64,000 bases of DNA from Thalassotalea euphylliae (GTDB taxonomy: Bacteria; Pseudomonadota; Gammaproteobacteria; Enterobacterales; Alteromonadaceae), in NCBI RefSeq assembly GCF_003390395.1, contig NZ_QUOV01000001.1, forward strand, positions 2,914,001-2,978,000, in the 5' to 3' direction. The stretch's first letter is position 1; the number at the start of each line of letters is the position of its first letter. The position numbers were made by a program, and so were the translations under genes. Positions 34,760 to 44,088 of this stretch are shown here, in pieces. Under the pieces are notes generated by a model. The model made no database searches and was not told the origin of the DNA. It saw nothing but the letters and a program-made list of their open reading frames with translations.

Positions 34760-35098
34760 TATACCCAAACCTCTTCAAGATTCTTGCTTCAGTTGAAATA
34801 AAAAAGATTTCGACACAGTTTAGAAGAGTAAGCGTAGCCTCTCCCCCCGCTTCCATGATGGTATTGCATAGATAGCCAACAATAGTTGCTCCCTTTATTA
34901 GGTGGCAACTATTACCCGGCAGCAAAATCAATAACGCATTATGAATCGTTTTTTAAATCACCCCTTCGGGCGCTTCACAGGAACTTACTCTCATCGTTGC
35001 AGCTAATTGAAAGGGAATAACCATTCCTGCTAGCTGCGCCTTGATATTAAGCCCCTGTGATAGCGCTGAATCATGTCTCTAGAAGTGGTTTGGGTATA
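34760..35098. mobile_element. Second MITE-like element with terminal inverted repeats
   Basis: About 339 bp. The left end TATACCCAAACCTCTTCAAG and the right end, read on the other strand, TATACCCAAACCACTTCTAG are near-perfect terminal inverted repeats. An internal hairpin ATAGTTGC...GGCAACTAT lies near 34883-34913. No coding capacity. It differs in sequence from the element at 29130-29295 and occupies the space between phhA and ycjF. Confidence 0.7.
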
Positions 35099-35216
35099 GT
35101 GTTAAACCACATTAGCTGAGCTCATATTATGTGAACTCAACTAAATTTGGGAAGTTTGATGGGAAACTGAGGTGATGAAAAACCGTACAATATTGTATAC
35201 AAGGAGAAAAAACACG

Positions 35217-36284
35217 TTAGTTGGGCTTACTACCCTTAACGAGTTTCTTCACTTGGCTAATCACTTCGCTTCTAACTTGCGAAAGCCTTGGTGCCTGATC
35301 ATCAAAAGGCAGCGGACGGCACAAGTATATGGTCTTTAATCCCAAACGCGCTGTTAACATACCTGCACCTAAGCCTTGTGCTAGTCGACCAGACAGGCGA
35401 CCTAGCAGCTCTGCACCTAGCATATCAGCCGAAATGTCAGCGACCACTTCACTCGCACCAGCGTAAATCATATTACCAACTACTTGTTTGACTAATTTGA
35501 TACGACTCCAATAGCCAAGCTTTAAGCCGTACAAACCGGCAATTTTTTCAACCATGGTTAAGTTGCGCCACAGCATAATTGCCATATCTAACAACGCAAT
35601 AGGGCTAAGCGCTACTAAAACCACAGATTCTGACGAATAACGAGCCACTTCTGACAACGCTTTTTGATCAGTTTCACTTAACACTTGTCGGCTGTATAGC
35701 GCTAACAATTCTTGATCGTTATAAGACTGCTCCGTACTGGTTTGCCAACGTTTGCTTTGCTCTTCACTTAAATCAAGCGCTAATTGCTGGCTAACCCTAT
35801 CTAGCACGCTTGGCGCTTGCCCTTGGCTACTACTGTTTTGCATTTGGCGCAATTGTTCGCGCAGTTTGTCACGACTTTTTAATTGGCTTAGGCCAATCAA
35901 TTCTTTATAGGCAGCACTGCCGCCCAATATTGTAGCAATTCCCAAAAGCACACCGTAAAGCGTAGTAGTTACAGGTGATTCAGTGATACCTGTTGCAAAA
36001 AAGTCGACCAACTCAATGCCGATAACGCCTACTAGCGCCACAGCAAATAATCGCCAAAGCCATGAGGGTTTGCTCGTCACCACCTCTTGTTCAATGGCTA
36101 GCGATTCATCAAGTTCAGCTTGCTGAGCTTGCCAGTCATCATTATCGACAATAATTTGTTCTGATACTGAAGGTAACGTTTTACCTACCTCATGCTCAGT
36201 AGATGCTTTTGCACTAAGCCCACCCTCATTAAATTCTTGCTCTTCAAAAAGGATTTGTTGCTGAAATTTAGTAGGTTCGGTCAT
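35217..36284 (-). CDS. ycjF: YcjF/TIGR01620 family inner-membrane protein
   Basis: A 355-residue membrane protein of the TIGR01620/DUF697 family. A hydrophilic N-terminal third (1-75) is followed by two helices (about 76-93 and 103-122), a helical soluble part, and a hydrophobic C-terminal DUF697 region with SPIALLDMAIMLWRNLTMVEKIAGLYG and later AGASEVVADISADMLGAELL. It overlaps ycjX by four bases (ATGA) and is co-expressed with it. In E. coli both belong to the PspF regulon or its neighbourhood, and the block sits beside psp genes here too. Function is not established; a role with YcjX under envelope stress is likely. A palindrome GTACAATATTGTA sits just beyond the stop. Confidence 0.9.
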   Translation of the reverse strand: MTEPTKFQQQILFEEQEFNEGGLSAKASTEHEVGKTLPSVSEQIIVDNDDWQAQQAELDESLAIEQEVVTSKPSWLWRLFAVALVGVIGIELVDFFATGITESPVTTTLYGVLLGIATILGGSAAYKELIGLSQLKSRDKLREQLRQMQNSSSQGQAPSVLDRVSQQLALDLSEEQSKRWQTSTEQSYNDQELLALYSRQVLSETDQKALSEVARYSSESVVLVALSPIALLDMAIMLWRNLTMVEKIAGLYGLKLGYWSRIKLVKQVVGNMIYAGASEVVADISADMLGAELLGRLSGRLAQGLGAGMLTARLGLKTIYLCRPLPFDDQAPRLSQVRSEVISQVKKLVKGSKPN

Positions 36285-37711
36285 GACATTTTATCCCCTA
36301 ACAAGAACTGTAATACTTGATCGATTCTCAGGTGAGGCAGGGCTTCATGCTCAGCCATTCCCTGCTTAGGCGCAAAACTGACAAAGTTAAAGTGATGATT
36401 AGCCCAGTAATCCTCATCTGGCAGCTTAGCAGGCACAGCGCCAGGAAACAGCGTGGTCAACTTTCCAGTCCCTTGTGCAAGCCCCCTAACAACTGGAATC
36501 GCATGGCCTTGGTGCGAGCTTTGCCCATAGTCCGTTGACTTGATTGAGGCAATGGCGAGCGATTTGATATCGATGGCGTTGAAACTGATTTGTTGTTTTG
36601 TGCCATGAACAAGCTGGTTCATTAAGGACACCAAATGGGTATGTTGCTCAGGAGTGACGTGATCTGCCTTAGTCGCCGCAAACATAAGTTTGTCTATTTT
36701 GGGGCTGAACAAGCGACTGAATAAGCTAGACTGGCCATAATGATAGCTTTGCATAATCATATTCATTGCCAATTTTAAATCTTCAAAGCTCGCCTTGCCG
36801 TTATTTAACGGTGTTAAGCAATCGGCAAGCACAATCTGTCGATCAAACTTTAAAAAGTGCTTCTTGTAGAATTGTTTAACCACACGTTCGCGATACTCTA
36901 GAAAACGCGCCTTTAATGTTCCAATAACACTGCTGTCGCTGGCATTTTGATAAGCATTGCCATCAAGCTTGTCAATGTCGGTAAATGGAAAGAATTCAAG
37001 TATTGGCGCACCAGCGAGTTCGCCGGGCAAAATAAAACGGCCCGGCTGGATAACAGAAAGCCCTAATTGATGACGAAAGGTATGTAGCAATTCGGTATAA
37101 GTTTTGGCGAGCTCCGCAATTTCTAGCTCATCGGCAGGCTTGAGTGGATCAAGCTCGCTTACCTTTTTCATCCATGTTGCAGCAAATTCAGCTCTTGGTT
37201 GCTCGCTTAGCAGTGAAAACATTTGTTCAGACCACTGTTCATAGGTCATGTTCAACATCGGTAAATCGAGCAGCCATTCACCTGGGTAGTCAGTAATATC
37301 GAGCGTTAGCGTGGCAAGCTCGGTCGTGTATTTGAGCAAAGAGTCTTTGGGTTTGTATTTTATCGCTAGCCTTAACTCACTAATACCCTTCGTTGCTTGT
37401 GGCCATTGAGCGGGCGATTGACTTAGCGCTTTTATCGCATTTTCATAGTCAAAACGCGCAACATGCATATGCTTTTGAGTAACGCGCTTAGCCGCGATAA
37501 ATCGTTCCTGATGCACAGGGTTAAAAAACGCTAAGTGTTTTTCACCACCTTCATTTAATAATTGATTAACGAGTGAGGTGATAAAAGCGGTTTTGCCACT
37601 TCGACTTAAACCGGTAACCGCTAGGTTAACGTGCTGATCTAACGTGCGATTTAACAAGTTACCCGCTTTTTGTTTTAGCTGATCAAACTTATCTTGACTC
37701 AATAGTGGCAT
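36281..37711 (-). CDS. ycjX: YcjX-family P-loop GTPase/ATPase
   Basis: A 476-residue cytoplasmic nucleotide-binding protein (PF04317). The P-loop GLSRSGKT is at 34-41, with the family's DITDYPGEWLLDLPML around 136-151 (switch-like region) and ADCLTPLNNG and AATKADHVTP further on, the latter resembling a G4-type TKAD nucleotide specificity motif. E. coli YcjX is induced with the phage shock response. The gene follows pspC after a terminator and is coupled to ycjF by a 4-base overlap. Cellular role unknown beyond the stress link. Confidence 0.92.
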   Translation of the reverse strand: MPLLSQDKFDQLKQKAGNLLNRTLDQHVNLAVTGLSRSGKTAFITSLVNQLLNEGGEKHLAFFNPVHQERFIAAKRVTQKHMHVARFDYENAIKALSQSPAQWPQATKGISELRLAIKYKPKDSLLKYTTELATLTLDITDYPGEWLLDLPMLNMTYEQWSEQMFSLLSEQPRAEFAATWMKKVSELDPLKPADELEIAELAKTYTELLHTFRHQLGLSVIQPGRFILPGELAGAPILEFFPFTDIDKLDGNAYQNASDSSVIGTLKARFLEYRERVVKQFYKKHFLKFDRQIVLADCLTPLNNGKASFEDLKLAMNMIMQSYHYGQSSLFSRLFSPKIDKLMFAATKADHVTPEQHTHLVSLMNQLVHGTKQQISFNAIDIKSLAIASIKSTDYGQSSHQGHAIPVVRGLAQGTGKLTTLFPGAVPAKLPDEDYWANHHFNFVSFAPKQGMAEHEALPHLRIDQVLQFLLGDKMS

Positions 37712-37804
37712 ATACTTCCGTGCCTGCTGTAAATTGTTTTACTTCATTGATGTTATCGGTTTTATGTCATTGATAACAAGTCATTAATGTTGAAATGAGG
37801 ATAA

Positions 37805-37843
37805 AAATAAAGCAGCACCATAGTGGATATGGGCTGCTTTTAT
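37805..37843 (-). terminator. Terminator between pspC and ycjX
   Basis: Stem AAAGCAGC-CCATA pairing with TATGG-GCTGCTTT around a short loop with one bulged base, followed on the minus strand by TTTATTTTTATCC. It would reduce read-through from pspABC into ycjXF. Confidence 0.8.
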
Positions 37844-37886
37844 TGTCGACTTAATTCTATCGAACGTAGTGTTTAGTTTGCGTTAG

Positions 37887-38348
37887 TTAAAGCTTATTTA
37901 TCTCACGTGAAACGGTAAACTCGGGCGATGTAACATAACGCTCCATTAATCTTAGTTGGCGCTCCATTGCCATATACTTACGTCGAATGTCGTGAAACGC
38001 TTGCTTTGGTGGCTCGCCGGCCTGCCAAATGCGCGCTTTAACCTTTATTGGTTCACTTTGAATATCAGCGACAGGCTCATAGCCTTCTACTTGTGTTGCC
38101 GATGCAGGTGCTGGTGTATGTTGATCGGCAATTGGGTTTGTTGCTGTCGCAGGCTTCTTATCAAGAATGAACCATGCTGCAATGTATAAAAACACTAGCC
38201 AAGGCATGCCAAACAACACACCAGAAACTATCAGTATTCGAATTAGCCATGTTTCCCAGCCAAAGTAGTCTGCTAATCCTGCACAAACACCCGCTATTTT
38301 ACCTTGGCTTGGAATGCGATATAGCTCACCACGACGTTTTACACTCAT
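37887..38348 (-). CDS. pspC: Phage shock protein C
   Basis: Inner-membrane stress sensor/effector that with PspB recruits PspA and frees PspF. The PspC domain is residues about 3-65: RRGELYRIPSQGKIAGVCAG, LADYFGWETWLIRILIV, then a helix GMPWLVFLYIAAWFIL. The C-terminal part is longer than E. coli PspC and ends with a charged helix FHDIRRKYMAMERQLRLMERYVTS seen in marine relatives. The ATG at 38348 overlaps the pspB stop as ATGA and has GGAG nine bases upstream; a GTG 15 bases earlier is less likely. Confidence 0.92.
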   Translation of the reverse strand: MSVKRRGELYRIPSQGKIAGVCAGLADYFGWETWLIRILIVSGVLFGMPWLVFLYIAAWFILDKKPATATNPIADQHTPAPASATQVEGYEPVADIQSEPIKVKARIWQAGEPPKQAFHDIRRKYMAMERQLRLMERYVTSPEFTVSREINKL

Positions 38349-38572
38349 ACTTTGTTTCTCCACTCTGGTGACTCGGCATCCAGAATGGCTTCAAGAGTTT
38401 TAATGCGATCCGCCATTTTGTCTGCTAGTTCAGAAAGCTCAGATAGCTGAATATATTCTTCTTCGCTTAACCCCTGACTGATTTGACGCTTACTACGGTA
38501 ATGTAAAATTAACCAAATAGGCGCAACAACCAGCATAAATATAATGATCGGGGCAACTATAATATCTCCCAT
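38345..38572 (-). CDS. pspB: Phage shock protein B
   Basis: A 75-residue membrane protein: helix at about 4-25 (IIVAPIIIFMLVVAPIWLIL) and a cytoplasmic leucine-rich helix with EEEYIQLSELSELADKMADR, as in E. coli PspB. It cooperates with PspC in sensing membrane stress. It follows pspA by 37 bases and is coupled to pspC. Confidence 0.92.
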   Translation of the reverse strand: MGDIIVAPIIIFMLVVAPIWLILHYRSKRQISQGLSEEEYIQLSELSELADKMADRIKTLEAILDAESPEWRNKV

Positions 38573-38609
38573 TCTACTTCTCCTTACTAATGCAGTGGTG
38601 GTGGCCTAA

Positions 38610-39278
38610 TTACTTCTTGTCTTTGCTATTAAGCTTAGCTTTTAATTGCGCTAATTCATCATCGATGTTTTCATCGTCTTCAAGTTCCGCAATTTCATCA
38701 GCAAGTGACTTACTGCCTAAATCGTGCGCTTCAACTTGGGCTTCTAGATCATCAATTTTACGCTCATAGCGATCAAAACGGCTCAGTGCATCGTCAACCT
38801 TTTCGCTATCAATATTGCGCTTCACTTTTAAGCGTGAACTAGCAGTTTTCTCACGCATAATAATTGCTTTCTGGCGCGCTTTTGCATCGGCTAGCTTATC
38901 TTGCAACTGCGAAATTTCATTTTGCAACTTGCTGATGTGCTCTTCTACATGTGCTAATTCCTCAGCCAAAGCTTCGGCATTGTCACTGCTCTTTTTCTTC
39001 TCAATTAAAGCGGCTCGAGCTAAATCTTCACGACCTTTGCTTAACGCTAATTCCGCTTTTTCTTGCCACTGCTCGGCATCTTTTTCATAACGACTGATTT
39101 GGCGTGCTAATTCCTTTTTGTCAGCCAAGGTTTTTGCTGAGCTAGAGCGAACCTCAACCAAAGTGTCTTCCATTTCCTGAATAATCAGGCGCACCATTTT
39201 TTCTGGATCTTCAGCCTTGTCTAATAACGCATTAATATTAGAATTAATGATGTCGGTAAATCGTGAAAAAACACCCAT
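38610..39278 (-). CDS. pspA: Phage shock protein A
   Basis: ESCRT-III/Vipp1-family coiled-coil protein that binds damaged inner membrane and, in the resting cell, inhibits PspF. The 222 residues equal the E. coli length; the amphipathic N-terminus MGVFSRFTDIINSNINALLD and the EKMVRLIIQEMEDTLVEVRS segment are diagnostic. An ATG six bases earlier (39284) abuts the GAGGAA Shine-Dalgarno with no spacing, whereas the ATG at 39278 has six bases, so the latter is chosen. Divergent from pspF, as in enterics. I could not find a sigma-54 promoter with GG-N10-GC spacing in the 190-base gap; the nearest is TTGGC-TTAGATA-ATGA, which lacks the -12 GC. Confidence 0.95.
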   Translation of the reverse strand: MGVFSRFTDIINSNINALLDKAEDPEKMVRLIIQEMEDTLVEVRSSSAKTLADKKELARQISRYEKDAEQWQEKAELALSKGREDLARAALIEKKKSSDNAEALAEELAHVEEHISKLQNEISQLQDKLADAKARQKAIIMREKTASSRLKVKRNIDSEKVDDALSRFDRYERKIDDLEAQVEAHDLGSKSLADEIAELEDDENIDDELAQLKAKLNSKDKK

Positions 39279-39470
39279 AATCATTTCCTCAACTTAGTTT
39301 GCTTAATATCAATCTGGTAACTTGCTATTCATTATCTAAGCCAAATTGACAAATCAAAGCTAACTACATGTATTAGTTAGTTTTATTTATTTTTATTAAA
39401 AACACTTCAAACAATTTGGTTAATAAAATACACTATTTGTTAGCGAAATAAACTAATAATTAGGATCAAT

Positions 39471-40583
39471 ATGGCGCGCTTTAGTCAACAAGACAATTTG
39501 ATAGGACAATCAAACAGTTTTCTCGAAGTATTGGAGCAAATTTCGCAAATAGCGCCATTAAGTAAACCAGTGCTTATTATTGGTGAACGCGGCACGGGTA
39601 AAGAGCTCGTTGCGGCGCGTCTGCATTACCTTTCAAAGCGTTGGGAGCAAAACTATTTAAAGCTTAACTGTGCGGCACTCAACGAAAATTTACTTGAAAG
39701 TGAATTGTTTGGGTATGAAAGCGGCGCATTTACGGGGGCTAATAAACGCCATGAAGGTCGCTTTGAGCGCGCCGACAAGGGCACCCTATTTTTAGATGAA
39801 ATTGCCAATACTTCAGGGCTTATTCAAGAAAAACTACTGCGCGTTGTCGAGTATGGCGAATTTGAACGCGTTGGTGGATCTCGCACCATAAAAACCGATG
39901 CGCGCTTAATAGCGGCAACCAATGAAGATTTGCCTAGCTTGGCTGAACGCGGAGAATTTCGCGCCGATTTACTCGACCGTTTAGCGTTCGATGTTATCAC
40001 CCTGCCGCCACTGCGCGAACGGATGGAAGATATCTTGGTACTAGCAGAGCACTTTGCCATTAACATGGCGCGCGAATTAGAATTCGAACTCTTTAGTGGC
40101 TTTACCGAAAAAGCGAAACGCGCGCTGCTCGAGTACCACTGGCCGGGCAATATTCGAGAGCTAAAAAATGTTGTTGAACGCAGTGTCTACCGCTGTAACA
40201 ATCCGCATTTACCAGTGCACGAGTTGGTGATAGATCCTTTTGAATCACCTTATCGCCCTACAACCCGTGTTAAAACACAAGATCGTGTGGTTGAACGCCC
40301 AGAGACAAATGAAAGTAAAGACTTAAATACCGCACGTGAGTCAGATACAATAGCGCCAGCTCAGCAAGTGCAACAAACTCCAGCTGAAATTACGCCTAAT
40401 TTCCCATTGTCATTAAAAAACTTATCACAAGATTACGAGATAAAATTGATCAAGTCAGCATTGGCAAATTGTCAGTATAATCAAAAGAAAACCGCAGACG
40501 CACTTGAGCTTACCTATCACCAGTTGCGTGGTTACTTGAAAAAATACAACTTACTGGATGGAAATAATCTAGATGAAGCTTAA
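39471..40583 (+). CDS. pspF: Psp operon transcriptional activator PspF
   Basis: Sigma-54-dependent activator lacking a receiver domain. The 370 residues contain an AAA+ domain at about 5-240: Walker A GERGTGKE at 38-45, the sigma-54 contact loop GAFTGA at 85-90 and Walker B TLFLDE at 105-110. The C-terminal helix-turn-helix is at about 325-362 ([18 protein letters not shown]). A linker of roughly 60 polar residues between them makes it longer than the E. coli protein (about 325). The intact GAFTGA loop contrasts with TyrR in the same window. Its end overlaps sapA by 11 bases, and the pspF-sapA adjacency is conserved in E. coli. Confidence 0.95.
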   Translation: MARFSQQDNLIGQSNSFLEVLEQISQIAPLSKPVLIIGERGTGKELVAARLHYLSKRWEQNYLKLNCAALNENLLESELFGYESGAFTGANKRHEGRFERADKGTLFLDEIANTSGLIQEKLLRVVEYGEFERVGGSRTIKTDARLIAATNEDLPSLAERGEFRADLLDRLAFDVITLPPLRERMEDILVLAEHFAINMARELEFELFSGFTEKAKRALLEYHWPGNIRELKNVVERSVYRCNNPHLPVHELVIDPFESPYRPTTRVKTQDRVVERPETNESKDLNTARESDTIAPAQQVQQTPAEITPNFPLSLKNLSQDYEIKLIKSALANCQYNQKKTADALELTYHQLRGYLKKYNLLDGNNLDEA

Positions 40584-42177
40584 CCGCTGGCTTAGCGCAA
40601 TTTTTATGGCCTGTTTAGTGCTGCTAAGTGGCTGTGAAATTGATAATCAAACGATTGCTCAAAACAGCTTAGTCTATTGCGCAGAAGGTTCACCCGCTTC
40701 CTTCAATCCGCAAACTGACACGTCAGGAACTACAATAGACGCCATTGCCAATCAACTTTATGACCGTCTTATTCGCTTTAATGACGACAATAGTATTGCT
40801 CCTGCATTGGCAAAGTCATGGCACTTAACTCGTGACGGTAAAATGGTCACCTTCTATTTACGCAAAGATGTGACCTTCCATCAAACCGAATATTTCACTC
40901 CCACACGCAATTTTAATGCTGATGATGTCGTTTTTAGCTTTGAGCGCATACTAAATACCGAGCATCCATTTCATCAGGTATCCGGTGGTAAGTACCCATT
41001 TTTTCAAAATGTACAATTTAGTAATATTGTTGAGGGCATTGAGAAAATAAACGACCACACGGTGCGCTTTAAGCTGCGTGAAGCCAATAGTTCATTCCTT
41101 GCCAATTTAGCCACAGATTATGCGGTTGTTTTATCGCAAGAATACGGTCAGCAACTGCTATCACAAGGTAGGCAGGAAGAAATCGACAGCAAACCTATAG
41201 GTACGGGGCCATTTAAGCTACAAAGCTATCAATCTGGTTCGCTACTGCGTTATTACCGTCATGAAAGTTACTGGCATAATGAGGTAAAGCTTAATCAATT
41301 GGTTTTTGATATCACTGCCAGTGATACTGGCCGACTTACTAAGCTACTCACCAACGAATGTGATGTTATTGCTTACCCTATTGCACCTCATAAAATTAAG
41401 GAAAACCCTAACCTCATTGTTGAGGAAGTCACCGCATTTAATATTGGCTACTTAGGTTTTAATACCCAAAAAGCACCTTTTGACGACCCACAGGTTAGGC
41501 GAGCCGTCGCTCACGCAATTAATAAAGACGCCATTATCACGGCGATCTATGGTGAACAAGGCGAAATCGCGCATTCTATTCTGCCTAAAAGCTCATGGGC
41601 ACATGATAGCTCAGTGATTCCTATCGAGTACAATCCTGAGCAAGCCATAGCATTGCTGCAAGAAGCTGGCTATGAAGATGGCTTAACCTTTGATATATGG
41701 GCGATGCCTGTTCAGCGCTCATATAATCCAAATGCATTGACGATGGCGAAGCTCATTCAAGCTGACTTGAATCAAATTGGTGTGAAAGTGGATATTGTAT
41801 CCTACGAATGGTCGACTTTCTTGCGAAGACTAGGTCAAGGAGAACACCAGTCGGTGTTGTTAGGTTGGAGTGCAGATCACCCAGATCCTGACAACTTCCT
41901 AACGCCGCTACTCAGTTGTAACAGTGCAGAAACCGGCAGTAATCGCGCGTTCTGGTGTGATCAAGAATTTGATAGCTTATTAAAGCTCGCACTGAAAACA
42001 GATAATATAAACCAACGTAAAAATTTATATTTACAAGCACAAGCAATATTTCAACGGGATTTGCCTTTATTGCCACTTGCCCACTCTAAGCGCTTTCAAG
42101 CAAGGCACGAGCAAGTAAAAGGTAAAATTTTAAACTCTTTTGGTGGCATTAACTTTGCCGAGGTTAGCAAGCTGTAA
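40573..42177 (+). CDS. sapA: SapA-like peptide-binding lipoprotein of the Sap ABC transporter
   Basis: Periplasmic solute-binding protein (family 5, DppA/OppA type), 534 residues. A lipoprotein signal is clear, with lipobox LLSGC and Cys21, so it should be membrane-tethered. Family marks include NQLYDRLIRFNDD, FNADDVVFSFERIL, SKPIGTGPFKL and DDPQVRRAVAHAINKDAI. SapABCDF was linked to antimicrobial-peptide resistance and peptide uptake, and SapBCDF of E. coli to putrescine export; the substrate here is not known. It overlaps pspF by 11 bases and sapB by one base, so the five genes form one operon. Confidence 0.92.
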   Translation: MKLNRWLSAIFMACLVLLSGCEIDNQTIAQNSLVYCAEGSPASFNPQTDTSGTTIDAIANQLYDRLIRFNDDNSIAPALAKSWHLTRDGKMVTFYLRKDVTFHQTEYFTPTRNFNADDVVFSFERILNTEHPFHQVSGGKYPFFQNVQFSNIVEGIEKINDHTVRFKLREANSSFLANLATDYAVVLSQEYGQQLLSQGRQEEIDSKPIGTGPFKLQSYQSGSLLRYYRHESYWHNEVKLNQLVFDITASDTGRLTKLLTNECDVIAYPIAPHKIKENPNLIVEEVTAFNIGYLGFNTQKAPFDDPQVRRAVAHAINKDAIITAIYGEQGEIAHSILPKSSWAHDSSVIPIEYNPEQAIALLQEAGYEDGLTFDIWAMPVQRSYNPNALTMAKLIQADLNQIGVKVDIVSYEWSTFLRRLGQGEHQSVLLGWSADHPDPDNFLTPLLSCNSAETGSNRAFWCDQEFDSLLKLALKTDNINQRKNLYLQAQAIFQRDLPLLPLAHSKRFQARHEQVKGKILNSFGGINFAEVSKL

Positions 42178-43208
42178 TGTTAATTTTCACTCTGCGTAAA
42201 CTTAATCTGTTTTTGTTTACTATGTTGCTGCTAACCGTTTTGAGTTTCAGCTTATCGTTTTTATTCCCTGGCGATCAGTTAACGAATTTAACCGGCCAGT
42301 TAAATATTACGCCAAGTGAACAAACCGCACTAGCAAAAGAGTACAGCCATGAAAGCAATATCGCTTGGCAATATGCAGCTTACTTGGGTCATATTCTTAA
42401 TGGTGAACTTGGTCTTTCAATGACCAATCAAACCAATATTACTGATGAAATTTTACGGCTTTTACCTGCGACCATTGAATTGAGCTTATTTGCGTTTGTA
42501 ATTGCCACCGTCATTGGAATTCCACTGGGTTTTATTGCCGCAATTCGACACCATAAACCTGCTGACCACGTAATCCTAGCCTTTGCCATGATCGGTTATT
42601 CAATACCTGTGTTTTGGTTAGGTTTGTTAGCGATATTAACGTTTTCTATTCAGCTCGGTTGGCTTCCTTCTGGCGGGCAAATAAGCTTGCTTTATGAAAT
42701 TGAACGCACCACTGGGTTTATGTTGGTTGATATATTATTGAGCGACAGCCCATATAAGTGGCAGGCCCTGCAAAATAATTTTGCCCACATGATATTGCCG
42801 GCACTAGTCATTGCAGCAGCGCCCGCCACAGTATTTATTCGCCTTGCACGCACGGCGATGCTTGAAGTACTGCAAACAAGTTATATCAAAGCCGCTAGAG
42901 CAAAAGGCTTAAGCTTTAGCCAAATTATTTTGCGCCACGCTATTCGCAACGCGCTGATTAAAGTGGTTCAGCATATCGGCTTACAGTTCGCGAACTTAGT
43001 TACATTGGCGATGATTACAGAAGTTATTTTTAACTGGCCAGGCATCGGCCGTTGGCTTATCGAAAGTATCTATCAACGTGACTACACCGCTATTCAAAGT
43101 GGTTTACTGGTGCTATCTAGCTTTATTTTCTTTGTTCACATTATCACCGATTACACATACGCAGCGTTAAACCCGCTGGCACGTGGAGCGAAATATGGCT
43201 CGCGATAA
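42177..43208 (+). CDS. sapB: Sap ABC transporter permease SapB
   Basis: Inner-membrane permease of the DppB/OppB type, 343 residues with six helices. The EAA loop ARAKGLSFSQIILRHAIRNA at about 241-260 contacts the ATPases. Start ATG overlaps the sapA stop (TAATG). Large periplasmic loop between helices 1 and 2 (GDQLTNLTGQLNITPSEQ) is typical. Confidence 0.93.
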   Translation: MLIFTLRKLNLFLFTMLLLTVLSFSLSFLFPGDQLTNLTGQLNITPSEQTALAKEYSHESNIAWQYAAYLGHILNGELGLSMTNQTNITDEILRLLPATIELSLFAFVIATVIGIPLGFIAAIRHHKPADHVILAFAMIGYSIPVFWLGLLAILTFSIQLGWLPSGGQISLLYEIERTTGFMLVDILLSDSPYKWQALQNNFAHMILPALVIAAAPATVFIRLARTAMLEVLQTSYIKAARAKGLSFSQIILRHAIRNALIKVVQHIGLQFANLVTLAMITEVIFNWPGIGRWLIESIYQRDYTAIQSGLLVLSSFIFFVHIITDYTYAALNPLARGAKYGSR

Positions 43209-44088
43209 AATTTATCAAGAAGAAGAGTTTCCATCGCCGTTAACGCAGCTTTGGCTGGTATTTCGTCAAACGCCGTTAATCTTAATAGGACTCGGCGCTT
43301 TCGCTTTTTTGATTATTCTTGCGATTTTCTCCCCGATACTTGCTCCGCATTCCTCGGTCGAAAGCAATGTCGCCATGGCGATGCTACCTCCTGCGTGGGA
43401 CGATAATGGCAATGTTTCTTACTTGCTCGGCACAGATGACCTTGGGCGTGATATGCTGTCACGGTTGATGCATGGTGCATCTCTGACCTTTGGTTTAAGT
43501 TTTATTGTCGTTATTGTTGCTTTGGTTATAGGTGTCTTTATCGGCGCATTATCCGCGCTAACTCAAGGCATTAAGTCCAGCTTCCTTAGTCACTTTCTCG
43601 ATGTGATTTTATCTATCCCATCACTGTTATTAGCCATCATAATCGTGGCGATTTTAGGGCCTGGCTTGAGTAACACTTTATGGGCTGTCGTCATGGTGCT
43701 CATACCACAATTTGTCCACATCACCCGAAACGCGGTAAAAGAAGAGTTCGCGAAAGACTACGTGATGGCGTCAAAACTTGACGGTGCAAGTTCGCTACGT
43801 ATTTTACATTACTCTGTGCTGCCAAATATTATTGAAAAAATTATCAGCCAAGCGACCTTTGCCCAATCGGCTGCAATCTTAGATATTGCAGCACTAGGTT
43901 TTCTTGGTCTCGGCGCACCTATTCCTTTGCCTGAATGGGGGGCTATGCTCGCCAGTGGTTTTGACCTTTTCTATATCGCTCCTTGGACGGTGTATTTGCC
44001 AGGGTTAGCCATTTTATTTGCGGTAGTTGCTACAAACCTCGTCGGCGAAGGTTTACGCCATGCCATTAAACAAAGGGTACAAAGCTAG
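43195..44088 (+). CDS. sapC: Sap ABC transporter permease SapC
   Basis: Second inner-membrane permease (DppC/OppC type), 297 residues. N-terminal helix ILIGLGAFAFLIILAIFSPIL, the LLGTDDLGRDMLSRLMHGA segment characteristic of DppC proteins, and the EAA loop SKLDGASSLRILHYSVLPN. An upstream GTG at 43183 is in frame, but the ATG at 43195 has GGAG at correct spacing and is preferred; it lies inside the sapB end (14-base overlap). Confidence 0.93.
   Translation: MARDKIYQEEEFPSPLTQLWLVFRQTPLILIGLGAFAFLIILAIFSPILAPHSSVESNVAMAMLPPAWDDNGNVSYLLGTDDLGRDMLSRLMHGASLTFGLSFIVVIVALVIGVFIGALSALTQGIKSSFLSHFLDVILSIPSLLLAIIIVAILGPGLSNTLWAVVMVLIPQFVHITRNAVKEEFAKDYVMASKLDGASSLRILHYSVLPNIIEKIISQATFAQSAAILDIAALGFLGLGAPIPLPEWGAMLASGFDLFYIAPWTVYLPGLAILFAVVATNLVGEGLRHAIKQRVQS

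Noticed and set aside
35189..35205. Palindrome GTACAATATTGTA after ycjF as a terminator or operator
   Set aside because: AT-rich stem without T-run and placed downstream of a gene; too weak to call.
43183..43194. GTG start for sapC four codons upstream
   Set aside because: The GGAG used as ribosome site for the ATG at 43195 would lie within the coding part.
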